This document shows positions 54,330 through 63,365 of a DNA stretch of 64,000 nucleotides, in pieces. Positions within the stretch are counted from its first letter, which is position 1. Each line of letters opens with the position of its first letter. The DNA is from an uncultured Caulobacterales bacterium. GTDB taxonomy: Bacteria > Pseudomonadota > Alphaproteobacteria > Caulobacterales > Caulobacteraceae. The notes beneath the pieces are model-generated. The model made no database searches and was not told the DNA's origin. It worked only from the letters and a program-made list of their open reading frames with translations. The position numbers and the translations under genes are program-made. The stretch lies in the NCBI GenBank assembly GCA_903840435.1, contig CAIMFV010000032.1:62001-126000 (forward strand), in the 5' to 3' direction.

Positions 54330-55121
54330 ATGCGACGGATCGGATTGCAACTCTGTGTCGTCTTGCCGCTGCTGCTGGCAACGCCGCTGCAGGCTCAGAT
54401 GGTGCCCGCGCCTTCCGACACGGAGGCATCGGTTGGGGTCGTTCGAGATCCTTGCGCGGTAAATCGGCCACCGCCAGAGACCAGCAGCGCATACGGTGCC
54501 TGGAAGGTGCGCGATTTTGCCAACCAGTGTCGCTACGCACAGGCAAATGCCGCCTTGCCCCCGGCCACGGCCCATCGCGTCGTCTTCCTCGGGGATTCGA
54601 TTGCTGAGGCGTGGGTCAAGTATGATCCGGAGCTATTTTCCAATGATGTTTTAGATCGCGGGATCGGCGGTCAGACTACGGATCAAATTGCAGGTCGATT
54701 TCAGCAAGATGTTGTCGCACTCCACCCAGCCGTCGTTCACATCCTTGCTGGCACGAACGATATTGCAGGTAATACAGGTCCCACCTCCCTGTCGAGAATT
54801 GAGGCCAATATTCGAACCATGGTTGAACTGGCCAAGGTGCACCACATTCGGGTGATCTTGGCGGCGGTCATTCCCGTAACCCGCTATGGATGGCGTCCTG
54901 AAGTGCAGGCGCCGCCTCAGATCAGTGCCCTCAATGCCTGGCTAAAAGCCTATGCCCAAACGGAGGGGGTTGAGTTTGTTGACTATGGCGCCGTGCTGAC
55001 CGATGGCGGGACTGGAATTAGATCTGAGGTTTCTGGCGACGGGGTGCATCCCAACACTTTGGGCTACCGGCTGATGCGCCCCCTGTTCGACAAGGCCTTA
55101 GCCAAGCTGTTGCGGCCCTGA
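54330..55121 (+). CDS. Exported SGNH/GDSL hydrolase
   Basis: A 263-residue secreted esterase-like enzyme. A signal peptide (MRRIGLQLCVVLPLLLATPLQAQ) follows ATG 54330, which has GAGAGG upstream; a frame from 54261 would disguise it. The SGNH blocks are complete: Ser90 in FLGDSIAEAW (block I), Gly in RGIGGQTTDQI (block II), Asn143 in AGTNDIAG (block III), and Asp237/His240 in SGDGVHPN (block V). This subgroup often removes acetyl groups from polysaccharides. It is located before the LacI/carbohydrate genes and could belong with them, but that is inference only. Confidence 0.9.
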   Translation: MRRIGLQLCVVLPLLLATPLQAQMVPAPSDTEASVGVVRDPCAVNRPPPETSSAYGAWKVRDFANQCRYAQANAALPPATAHRVVFLGDSIAEAWVKYDPELFSNDVLDRGIGGQTTDQIAGRFQQDVVALHPAVVHILAGTNDIAGNTGPTSLSRIEANIRTMVELAKVHHIRVILAAVIPVTRYGWRPEVQAPPQISALNAWLKAYAQTEGVEFVDYGAVLTDGGTGIRSEVSGDGVHPNTLGYRLMRPLFDKALAKLLRP

Positions 55122-55156
55122 GCTACCTTCCTCGGGTGCCCAGGTTCAAGGCGCGC

Positions 55157-56152
55157 CTATCGACCGCCGGTGGTCGCTCGGGTGATCAATCGCGTTTGGC
55201 AAAATTCCGTTTTCAGGCCTGCGGTTTCGCCAGAGATCGATCGCACCAAAATCTCAACGGCGCGCGCGCCAAGGCCGGCAATATCCACCGCGACCGTCGT
55301 CAGGTCGAGATATCGGGCCAGCGGCACATCATCAAATCCCGCGACCGCCACGCGATCTGGAACAGCGATGTTGGCTGCCCTTAAGGTCTGCAAGGCGCCG
55401 AGCGCCATCATATCATTGGCGGCGACGATCGCATCGACTGGCATGCCTTCGGCTAATAAGCTGCGGGTCAAGGCTTCCCCGCTCGCCTCGTCAAAACTGC
55501 CTTCCAAAACGCGCACCGGCAGATCGGGGGCAAGCCGCGCCATGGCGTTTCGATAGGCGAGTTGGCGTTCAAATGCATCGATGTTTTCAAGCATCCCAGA
55601 AAGATGCACGATTGTCCGTCGGCCGGATTGCAAGAGATGGGCGACCATCGCCGTCATGCCGCCCGTATTGTCGATCCGCAGTGAGGGATGCTCCTGCCCC
55701 CCGGGGCTGTTGATCAAAACAACCGGCAGACCTCGGGGCAATGCGTTCTCCCGCTCGCCTTCCGCCAGTTGTGGGGCCATGATGATGATGCCGTCCACGC
55801 GACCGCGCATGGCGGTTAAGACCTGTCCTGCAATTGATGCGTCGGCGTGAATATTGGACAAAAGCAAGAGATAGCCTTGGTCGCTTGCGGCGCGGTCCAT
55901 GCCACGCATCAGCTCGCTAAAAAACTCGCCATGCATATCGGGCAGCGCCACGCCGATGGCGTGGGTTCGCGCGGTGGATAGGCTGCGCGCGGCTATATTG
56001 GGGAAATAGCCGAGCGCCTCAACCGCGCTCATGACCTTGGCGCGGGTCGCGGGCGTGACCGTGCTGTGCCCGTTGAGCACGCGTGAAACAGATGCAACCG
56101 AGAATCCCGCAAGTCGCGCGACGTCGCGTATTGTGGTGACGGATTCGGTCAA
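55157..56152 (-). CDS. LacI family transcriptional regulator
   Basis: A 331-residue regulator. The DNA-binding part is at 1-60 with TIRDVARLAGFSVASVSRVLNG as helix-turn-helix and the hinge helix in YFPNIAARSLSTAR; the rest is a periplasmic-binding-protein-like sugar-sensing domain. VASVSRVLN replaces the common TVSRVLN. TTG at 56152 is the only start in frame after an upstream stop and has AAGG 8 bases before it. It is divergent from the MFS permease. Two LacI-type operators at 59758 and 59778, near the glycosidase gene, are likely targets. The effector is probably a sugar, not identified. Confidence 0.88.
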   Translation of the reverse strand: MTESVTTIRDVARLAGFSVASVSRVLNGHSTVTPATRAKVMSAVEALGYFPNIAARSLSTARTHAIGVALPDMHGEFFSELMRGMDRAASDQGYLLLLSNIHADASIAGQVLTAMRGRVDGIIIMAPQLAEGERENALPRGLPVVLINSPGGQEHPSLRIDNTGGMTAMVAHLLQSGRRTIVHLSGMLENIDAFERQLAYRNAMARLAPDLPVRVLEGSFDEASGEALTRSLLAEGMPVDAIVAANDMMALGALQTLRAANIAVPDRVAVAGFDDVPLARYLDLTTVAVDIAGLGARAVEILVRSISGETAGLKTEFCQTRLITRATTGGR

Positions 56153-56394
56153 GCCAAGCCTTCGGGGTTTTCTTCAGCGCGCAACAGACATTAGCGGATT
56201 GCTCACAAACATGCCAATGCCGCGCTGCATTATTGACGCGGAGCTATGACGGTTCGTACAGATTGGACGATGCGGTGAACAATTTTGACGCACCGTGCGA
56301 AGTTTGGGACTAGGCTATTTTTCGCCGACCTTTTGAAATTGTCGATTTTTGAACGTGGGTGCGGCGAAATCTATTGCGCTGGGTCTCGATCACG

Positions 56395-57732
56395 ATGACG
56401 CCTAATCTGCCATTGCCGTCAAGATCTTTTAGATCGCTATTCATCTTCGCAAGTGGTGATTTTGCATTTAATTTATATTGGCAAAGTCTGATGATGTATC
56501 TGCTTTTCTATTATACGGAATTTCTGCATATTTCGATCGAAGTCGCGGCGACCTGTTATTTTTTGGCGTCAATTTGGGATGGCGTCGCAAGCCTGTTGGT
56601 TGGCGTGATTTTCGATCGTTTCGCCGGTGAGGCGCAGTTCCAGCAATCCCTGGTTTTCGGCGCGGTCCCACTCGGCTTGGCATTTATAATGGCCTATTCG
56701 CCGCCATCTTTTGGAGTGGGGGTCGTGGCCTGGGTATTGAGCGGGCAAATTCTCTTTCGCTCGGCCTATGCCTTGGTGAACGTGCCCTATCTTGCCATGT
56801 CTGCCCGGATTAGCGCTGGAACCAACGACCGCGCCCTGGTCGCCGGCATGCGGATGCTTGCGGGCACTGCGGCCTCGCTACTGGTTGCGATTGGCAGCGC
56901 GCCGATAGGCCTTTGGTTGAGCGGCGGTGACGGCGCCAAGGTCTATGCCCAGTCAGCCCGGATATTTGCAGTGGCGGCAACAGCGATTCTGGTCGGCGTC
57001 GGATTGACCTATCGCGACGGGGCCATTCCCTTGCCCCGAAATAGGGGATCGGTCGGCGGGTCCTTGCTTGGCGCTTGGCGTAACCGTGCTTTTGTCACAT
57101 TGGCGGTCAGTATGGCGACAATGATTATTGCCGTCACGGTCCTCAACAAGTCCATACTCTATTATTTTAAGTACAGGCTCCATGACCAAACTGCTGGTGC
57201 ACTGACCCTGGGCTGGATGACGGCGGTCAGCGGGTGCGCCTTGCCGATATGGATGCTGATTTCGCGGGCGATTGGCGTGCGGGCCCTGTGGTTCCTGGCG
57301 ATTGGGCTCGGCGTGATTTGGCTCGGCCTGTTCATCTTCTGCGAGCTTCAGACAACGCTTTTGACGCAAATCTTCCTGATCCTCATGCAGGTCACGATTG
57401 TTGGCTTGAATTTCGCGGTTTGGGCGATGCTGCCTGACACGGTTGAATTTGGTCAGCGGGCGACCGGTATGCGCGTCGAGGCCGTGCTCTACGGTTATGT
57501 GGCGTTGATCCAAAGGGTTGCGATTGGTCTTGGCACAGTCCTTTTGGGGCTTAGCCTTAAGCAGTCGGGCTTTTCCGCGGTCGGACGCCAAACCTTGGCG
57601 ACCTTGGCCATGTTTCGGGTCAATCTCGCGCTTGTACCTTTGGGATTTCTGCTCGTCTCGGCAGTGATCATGGCATTCAATCCGCTGAGGCGCGGCCTGC
57701 ACGACGCAATCATTCGTGAGATTAAGGCTTAA
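56395..57732 (+). CDS. GPH/MFS family sugar transporter
   Basis: An inner-membrane permease with about twelve spans (445 residues from ATG 56395). Typical features of the glycoside-pentoside-hexuronide group: FASGDFAFNLYWQSLMMYLLFYYTE at the start, WDGVASLLVGVIFDRF as the motif after the second span, and LNKSILYYFKYRL at the middle. LPDTVEFGQRATGMRVEAVLYG is a strong GPH signature. It probably brings the product of the extracellular or periplasmic glycosidase into the cell by cation symport. A GTG at 56359 would add twelve residues. It is divergent from lacI with a 242-base gap that contains no clear copy of the 59758-type operator. Confidence 0.87.
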   Translation: MTPNLPLPSRSFRSLFIFASGDFAFNLYWQSLMMYLLFYYTEFLHISIEVAATCYFLASIWDGVASLLVGVIFDRFAGEAQFQQSLVFGAVPLGLAFIMAYSPPSFGVGVVAWVLSGQILFRSAYALVNVPYLAMSARISAGTNDRALVAGMRMLAGTAASLLVAIGSAPIGLWLSGGDGAKVYAQSARIFAVAATAILVGVGLTYRDGAIPLPRNRGSVGGSLLGAWRNRAFVTLAVSMATMIIAVTVLNKSILYYFKYRLHDQTAGALTLGWMTAVSGCALPIWMLISRAIGVRALWFLAIGLGVIWLGLFIFCELQTTLLTQIFLILMQVTIVGLNFAVWAMLPDTVEFGQRATGMRVEAVLYGYVALIQRVAIGLGTVLLGLSLKQSGFSAVGRQTLATLAMFRVNLALVPLGFLLVSAVIMAFNPLRRGLHDAIIREIKA

Positions 57733-57760
57733 GCGCCTTGAGGATGGCGTCCTTGCGCCT

Positions 57761-59731
57761 TCAATGGCGGTCGATGCAGAACTGCTCGCAAATTGTGTGC
57801 GCGACATAACCCGCCGCGGTGGCGAAGGCCAAGCCTTGGTGGTCGGGCAGGCCTGTGTCGGGCTTGATCCCCTCGGTGATAATGCCACCATCCCAAGGAC
57901 TGGCGGTCAGGATCTTCAAAGCCTGGGCACGTCCAGCTCTTAATCGCAAATGGTCGGCGACCACCCATGATGTGGTGAAGGGAAGTCGATAGCTGCCCGG
58001 CAGGCCATAGGCCTGGCCCGAGAAACTATAGGGATGGTTGGCCGAGTGGAGCCAATCATAGGTTCGCACAAATAAGGGATCGGTTTCATCGATAAAGCCC
58101 AGATAGGGCAATTTCATCAGCGAGCCGGGCGGAACATCAATGAAATCTCCGCTGACCGCATCAACATTGGCGGCAAAAATTGGCCCGGCCGCCCCCGGCG
58201 CCCCTGGTCTTGCACCATAATGGAGAATGGCGCTTTTCAAGGCGGCGGCCTCTGCCAGAAAGGCGCTTGCCGACTTTGAATCTCCTTCCTGTGCGGCCAT
58301 CTCGGACAGATTTGTCAGGGCCTTCCAAGTCAACACATTGTCGTAAACCGAAAACGGTTTGCGGATATATTCGTCTTGGGCATCCTGAAAGGTCTCAAAC
58401 AGACCAGTTGTCTTGTCACGCTGGGCGTGAATTCTGTCGACCAGGGCCGAAATCACCGCTCGGTGCCGGGAGATCGTCGTCCGATCCTGGGTCAGGCTGA
58501 CATAGGACGAGAGAGCAATGATGGGTGCCACCAACTCATCAAGCTCCAGACCATCTTCAAGAACAACACCGTCGATGAAGCGGCTGTGGACGCCGATATT
58601 GCGCGCCTGGAGGCTCAGCACATAGTCGAGGGCCAATCGGGCGCGGTCAGGATCTGTATCCAGAAGGGCGGGAAAGCTCCAGAGCAGCGCATCGCGATCC
58701 CAATAGGCGGCGGACACATAGTAGCGGTTGCTGCGCGAGGTGACGCCAATCAGGTCTTCCGTATCGATAGTCCGTCCCCAGGCATAATAGGTCGTAAACA
58801 GAAGATTGCGGTTCATGATCGCGTCAAGATCGGCCCGCCCCGTGGTGCGGGTGTGGCGATGCGCCTCCGCCGCCGTTTGATCAAGCACGCCGTCGAGCCC
58901 GTAGCGATCGATGCGCTTATTCAACACCCGCATCGCATAGGCGGCGCTATATTCTTCCAGGCCCGTTCCAATCAGAAAATGGACGTCGAGGGTTTGGCCC
59001 GGCGCTAATTCGGCTGGGTGGCGCGCGGTTAGGCCCGGCGTCGCTGCATCAGAATGGAGTTGGCCCTGTGAACCGACATAGGCAAACCCCCAGGCGATGT
59101 GGGTGTCATCTGTGCCATAATTGAAAATCTGCATATCCGTATCGATCGGTGTCGGCGTCATCGTCATGGCACCCCGCAACCGTTCCGGCGAGTAGGTGAC
59201 GCGGTGGGTTGCACCCCAGTTCATCTCCATGCCTGGCGCGAGTGTGACCGTGTGCTGGGTTAGATTGGTCACCTGAAACCGGATGATTGCGGCCCGGCTC
59301 TGGGGCGGAGCCGCATAAGTCAGCTTGATCTGAACGCCATCCGCCTCTTGGGTCCCAGTTGGTATCCAGTAATCGCGCAAACGCCATGAGAGGTGCGATA
59401 ACGGGCGGCGGACCCCGTTGATGTCGACAAAGGGCACCATTAAGGGCTTGCCCTCGGGGCCTGCCATTTCCACCAGGCCCCGATAGCGCATCGACAGGAC
59501 ATTGAAGTCTTGCAGTGCGCCATCGTCGGCGCGAATCGAGGGAAGCGCGATCCAGTCATTTCCGGTCGGAATGACATCTCCTGGCGCCAGCGACAGCGCC
59601 ATCTCGCGTGGTACCTCGGGCGCGGCGGTCAAAGGTGAGGCGCAAACCAGGGCCGCAAAACTCATGATCAAGGCAAGGCTTCTTGACGTTCCAGACGACG
59701 CGGCGGCCTTGGCGGTTTGTGACGTTTTCAT
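57761..59731 (-). CDS. Exported six-hairpin glycoside hydrolase-like protein
   Basis: A protein of 656 residues with a signal peptide (about 1-36). The N-terminal half is beta-rich (VTNLTQHTVTLAPGMEMNWG), the C-terminal half (from about 285) is helical, with SRSNRYYVSAAYWDRDALLWSFPALL and FSGQAYGLPGSYRLPFTTSW, the pattern of (alpha/alpha)6-barrel glycosidases such as GH15/GH63-type enzymes. Asp in WDRDA is a good candidate for an active-site acid. The exact family is not certain. GGGAGGG stands 8 bases before ATG 59731; a GTG directly upstream is rejected. Two LacI operators lie 27 to 60 bases before the start, so its expression should depend on the LacI protein. Confidence 0.78.
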   Translation of the reverse strand: MKTSQTAKAAASSGTSRSLALIMSFAALVCASPLTAAPEVPREMALSLAPGDVIPTGNDWIALPSIRADDGALQDFNVLSMRYRGLVEMAGPEGKPLMVPFVDINGVRRPLSHLSWRLRDYWIPTGTQEADGVQIKLTYAAPPQSRAAIIRFQVTNLTQHTVTLAPGMEMNWGATHRVTYSPERLRGAMTMTPTPIDTDMQIFNYGTDDTHIAWGFAYVGSQGQLHSDAATPGLTARHPAELAPGQTLDVHFLIGTGLEEYSAAYAMRVLNKRIDRYGLDGVLDQTAAEAHRHTRTTGRADLDAIMNRNLLFTTYYAWGRTIDTEDLIGVTSRSNRYYVSAAYWDRDALLWSFPALLDTDPDRARLALDYVLSLQARNIGVHSRFIDGVVLEDGLELDELVAPIIALSSYVSLTQDRTTISRHRAVISALVDRIHAQRDKTTGLFETFQDAQDEYIRKPFSVYDNVLTWKALTNLSEMAAQEGDSKSASAFLAEAAALKSAILHYGARPGAPGAAGPIFAANVDAVSGDFIDVPPGSLMKLPYLGFIDETDPLFVRTYDWLHSANHPYSFSGQAYGLPGSYRLPFTTSWVVADHLRLRAGRAQALKILTASPWDGGIITEGIKPDTGLPDHQGLAFATAAGYVAHTICEQFCIDRH

Positions 59732-59757
59732 CACGAGGTCCCTCCCGAGAATCGACT

Positions 59758-59771
59758 TGTAAGCGGTTACA
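59758..59771. promoter_or_regulatory. LacI-type operator 1
   Basis: TGTAAGCGGTTACA: arms TGTAA and TTACA around a central GCGG containing the CG typical of LacI-family operators. It lies 27 bases before the glycosidase start. Confidence 0.8.
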
Positions 59772-59777
59772 GCAACG

Positions 59778-59791
59778 TGTAAACGGTTACT
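59778..59791. promoter_or_regulatory. LacI-type operator 2
   Basis: TGTAAACGGTTACT, one arm base different from a perfect site. It is spaced 20 bases from operator 1, about two helix turns, which lets two LacI dimers bind the same face. Confidence 0.75.
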
Positions 59792-60143
59792 GTCAGAGTT
59801 TTGTTAACCACGAAATCCCTGACCCGCGCCTTGAAACGGCTTTTTCGAGCGCCTCTGGTGGGATCGCCACGCGAGCGACAGAGACCGGTTAAAAAACAAA
59901 GGCGCGGAATAAGGCGGCCTAAAAATAGGTTCAAGCAGCGGGGGAGGGGACGTGACACAAGATCCAGCGAAGCCTTGTCGCTCGCGGGTTCAACAAACCT
60001 CACATCGCAGATATTTCGCTCGAAGGACCCTTTGGGGACCGGGTTGGTCCTAGCGGGCCGACAGATGGGCGACGGACTGAGCAAGCGGCTTCAAGACCAT
60101 ATCAACGTCAAAAAAACCAATTCCAAACGGGGGAAGACCAAAA

Positions 60144-63100
60144 ATGCCTGAGATCACCAAGGGACGCGTGACAAGCCTCGCCCAACGGGCCTTAAGAACA
60201 AGCTCATTTGCAGCTCTGGCGCTTGGTGCCATGCTGGCTTCGCCGACAGGCACTTGGGCGCAAACGGCGGAATCTACCTTGCGCGGGACGGCCCCGGCCG
60301 GCGCGACAATTGTGGCTAAGGCGCTCGATACAGGCGCTGTGCGGAAGACGACAGCGGGCCCAGACGGCTCTTACGCGATCGTCGGTCTTCCAGCTGGTGA
60401 ATACCATGTGACCGCTGGCGACAATCAGGCCGGTGATGTCTCCGTCTCGGTTGCCTCGGTGGCGATTTATAATTTTGGCGCGGATTCGACTTCGGGAACC
60501 AATGTCCAGAGCGTCGTCGTGGTCGGTAAGCGGCCTACGGTCGAAATTCATACCTCGCAGGTCAACCAGATCGTTACCCTGCACGATATTGCCGAATTGC
60601 CGCAAATTACGCGCAACTTCATGGAGTTCGCCGACATTGTTCCGGGTGTTCAATTCAATCTGGACGGTAGCCATAATACGTCCTTGCGCGGCGGCGCTCA
60701 GCTCGATTCGGCTGTCAACATCTATATCGATGGGGTCAGCCAGAAGGACTTTGTGTCCGGCGGCTCTGGATTTGCGGGCAGTGCGGGTCCTCAAGGCAAT
60801 GGTGATCCAGGCAATCCCTTCCCTCAACTTGCTATCGGTGAATACAAGGTCGTCACCTCCAACTATGGGGCGGAATATGGCGATGCGTCGAGCACCATCA
60901 TCATCGCCCAAACCAAGTCCGGAACAAACCAGTTTCATGGCGAGGTTTTCGCCGACTACACCAATCAGGATTTGCGCGCCTCGACGCCCGCTGAATTAGC
61001 GACGAATACCAAAAAGGGTAAGGAGCCGAGCCAAGAATTCGGGGGCTCTCTCAGCGGCCCCATTATCAAAGACGTCATGCACTTCTTTGTCACCTGGGAA
61101 CACAAGGAGCTTTCGGATCAAAGCGACGTCTATCCGGGCTCGGGTGTGACCCAGGCCTTGGCGACCTCTCTCCTGCCGCCAAGTGTGGCCAGCCAATATG
61201 GTCCGGTCACCAATCCGTTCTCGGAAAATCTCTATTTTGGTAAGCTGGACTTCGAGCCGAGTGCTCAGGACCGGATCGAGGCGAGCTTGAATTATCGCCT
61301 TGAACACAATGTCAGCGGCGGAAACGGCCAAGCGGCTAAGTCTACCGAAGCGCCCTATGTTAATGACGTTAAGCGCGAGGATATCCTTTGGCAGCATAGC
61401 GCCAATAAATGGGTTAATGAAGCGCGCCTTTCCTATCAAGATACGAGCTCAACCACTGCACCTTCTCAAACCTCGCCGCAACTCAACTATACCTATTTCC
61501 CAAATGCTTTGAATAGCAATGGGGCGGTTCCACTTATTCAGGTCGGCGGTCCGGGTTCCGGGGTGGGTGCGATCAGCGCCCAGAAAGGCTATAATTTCTC
61601 CGACGACCTGACTTTCACCAACCTGCGCTTTGCAGGCGAGCACACACTCAAGGTCGGTGTCGGCTATGGCGCAATCAAGCTGACCTCACAAAATGTCAGT
61701 TCGAACCTGGCGAACGCCACCTATTATTATGCGGTCACGCCAAGCGGTGTCGCGTCGACGCCTAGCGAAGTGCAGTATCCAAATCTGACGGCAGGATATC
61801 ACTCGGCCAGCGTGACAACCAATGACCAGCAATATAGCGCCTATATCCAGGACAATTGGGACGTCAATCAGCACCTTGAATTCAATATCGGCCTGCGTTG
61901 GGAGCGCGAAGACGTTCCGGCCTATTTGAAATATGTAACGCCGGCCAATGTGGTGTCGGCAATCAACGGCCTATTTCCGGGAACCAGTCAAACCTACGCC
62001 TCGGTTCTGGCGACCAATGCACCCGGCGCACCTGCGATCAATATTAATAACTATCTGAGCAATGGCTCAAACCGAAAGGCGCCGAACAATTTCGCACCCC
62101 GCCTGGGCTTCTCCTACGATATCAATGGCGATGGCCAACACGTCATTTTCGGTGGGTTCGGACGTTCTTATAACCGTAATCTTTACAGCACCTTGGCATT
62201 GGAAACGACCAAGATTGCCTTGAACGGCAACCCCCAGGTCTATTTCCCTTCAGCTCAAACCCAAGACTCTTTTGGAGCCTGCGCGACGGCCGCGGATATT
62301 AATCCAGCCAATCACTGCTATGCGTGGAACCCCGCCTATCTGACGCCCGCAGGCCTCGCGACCTTGCAGACCAACCCTTCGTCCCACGAAGTGGACCTGC
62401 TCAACAATAATATCAAAACGCCCTATTCGGATCAGATCAGCCTTGGCATTCGCAACAAGGTGGGAGACTGGAATACCCAGGCGACGCTCTCCTATGTCGC
62501 GAGTTATGATGGAATTGTCGGGCATTGGGGCGCGCGCTATTCCAACGGGGCCTATTATCAAAACGGCAGCCAATGGGGCGCGCAAGGTGTTCCGGGCGTC
62601 GGGTCACTTATCCTTTGGGACAATGCCGCCAAGGACCAGGATTTCCAAATCGGATTGGCAGCTCAGAAGCCTTATACGAAGCAATCGGGTTGGAGCATGA
62701 CTGTGTCCTACACCTACTCGTCGGCAAAACAGAATAATGTGGCCGGTGGCTCCAATCCCTATTCTGTGAATAACAATCAATACCTGTTTGACTATCCAAG
62801 TCCCTCCGACTATCCGCTCTTGACCTCTTCTGCGGTTCCGGAACATCGCTTGGTTGTGACCTATACACGCGATCTTTTCTGGGACATCTCCATCGGTGCC
62901 AAGTTGACACTGGCCACCCCAACCTCGGCCTTTAATATCTATGGCTGTCCGAACGGTGTGGCGACTTGCAACAGCTATGGCGGGGGCACCTTGGCGATCG
63001 TCAGCCAAACGCCGAATGATCTGTTTGGCTATCGCGATCTTGATGTGCAGGCGACGAAGAAGTTCAAGATCTGGAACGGCTCCGAAGGCTATGCCAGAAT

Positions 63101-63248
63101 TGATATCTTCAACCTGTTCAATTTCTCCAACTATGACCCCGGCGCGATCCAATTTTCGAACTATGGAACTGCGCCCACCTATAATACCGGAGGGCCGATC
63201 GTCGGAACGCCGTTTACCGTAAAGCTGTCTATCGGCGCGAAATTCTAG
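60144..63248 (+). CDS. TonB-dependent receptor with N-terminal carboxypeptidase-like domain
   Basis: A large outer-membrane receptor of 1034 residues of the Oar-like type. After a signal peptide (to about residue 32, ending GTWAQ) there is an Ig-like/CarboxypepD-regulatory domain (ESTLRGTAPAGATIVA ... GSYAIVGLPAGEYHVTAG), then a TonB-box-like SVVVVGKRPTVE, the plug (LPQITRNFMEFADIVPGV, SLRGGAQLDSAVNIYIDGV) and a barrel ending in VKLSIGAKF with C-terminal Phe. Such receptors in Caulobacterales and Xanthomonads serve carbohydrate uptake. It is divergent from the glycosidase and shares its LacI operator region. ATG 60144 with GGGGGAA upstream. The sugar is unknown. Confidence 0.93.
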   Translation: MPEITKGRVTSLAQRALRTSSFAALALGAMLASPTGTWAQTAESTLRGTAPAGATIVAKALDTGAVRKTTAGPDGSYAIVGLPAGEYHVTAGDNQAGDVSVSVASVAIYNFGADSTSGTNVQSVVVVGKRPTVEIHTSQVNQIVTLHDIAELPQITRNFMEFADIVPGVQFNLDGSHNTSLRGGAQLDSAVNIYIDGVSQKDFVSGGSGFAGSAGPQGNGDPGNPFPQLAIGEYKVVTSNYGAEYGDASSTIIIAQTKSGTNQFHGEVFADYTNQDLRASTPAELATNTKKGKEPSQEFGGSLSGPIIKDVMHFFVTWEHKELSDQSDVYPGSGVTQALATSLLPPSVASQYGPVTNPFSENLYFGKLDFEPSAQDRIEASLNYRLEHNVSGGNGQAAKSTEAPYVNDVKREDILWQHSANKWVNEARLSYQDTSSTTAPSQTSPQLNYTYFPNALNSNGAVPLIQVGGPGSGVGAISAQKGYNFSDDLTFTNLRFAGEHTLKVGVGYGAIKLTSQNVSSNLANATYYYAVTPSGVASTPSEVQYPNLTAGYHSASVTTNDQQYSAYIQDNWDVNQHLEFNIGLRWEREDVPAYLKYVTPANVVSAINGLFPGTSQTYASVLATNAPGAPAININNYLSNGSNRKAPNNFAPRLGFSYDINGDGQHVIFGGFGRSYNRNLYSTLALETTKIALNGNPQVYFPSAQTQDSFGACATAADINPANHCYAWNPAYLTPAGLATLQTNPSSHEVDLLNNNIKTPYSDQISLGIRNKVGDWNTQATLSYVASYDGIVGHWGARYSNGAYYQNGSQWGAQGVPGVGSLILWDNAAKDQDFQIGLAAQKPYTKQSGWSMTVSYTYSSAKQNNVAGGSNPYSVNNNQYLFDYPSPSDYPLLTSSAVPEHRLVVTYTRDLFWDISIGAKLTLATPTSAFNIYGCPNGVATCNSYGGGTLAIVSQTPNDLFGYRDLDVQATKKFKIWNGSEGYARIDIFNLFNFSNYDPGAIQFSNYGTAPTYNTGGPIVGTPFTVKLSIGAKF

Positions 63249-63365
63249 AAGAAAGCTTAGAGGCTGGCATTCGCGGGTTCGCTCAAACCGGACGTCGCGG
63301 ATGCCAGTCGTCTAGAATTCGCCCTGCGGCGATCTTGTATTTCCTCTTGCCTCGGCGGGCGCTGA

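Larger units (their letters stand above)
59732..60143. other. 412-base divergent control region
   Basis: The gap between the glycosidase (minus) and the large TonB receptor (plus). Its left part has two LacI-type operators; the right end has GGGGGAA before the receptor ATG. The middle part is rich in purines and has no convincing gene: open frames there have no family-like sequence. Promoters for both genes must lie here. Confidence 0.6.

Noticed and set aside
59801-60151. A possible small gene in the divergent control region
   Set aside because: Extremely basic, no plausible ribosome binding site, and it would run into the receptor start; better explained as a regulatory region.
60204-60938. 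A 244-codon minus-strand frame in the large TonB receptor gene
   Set aside because: Covers the signal, Ig-like and plug coding parts of a clear receptor; composition is that of a shadow.
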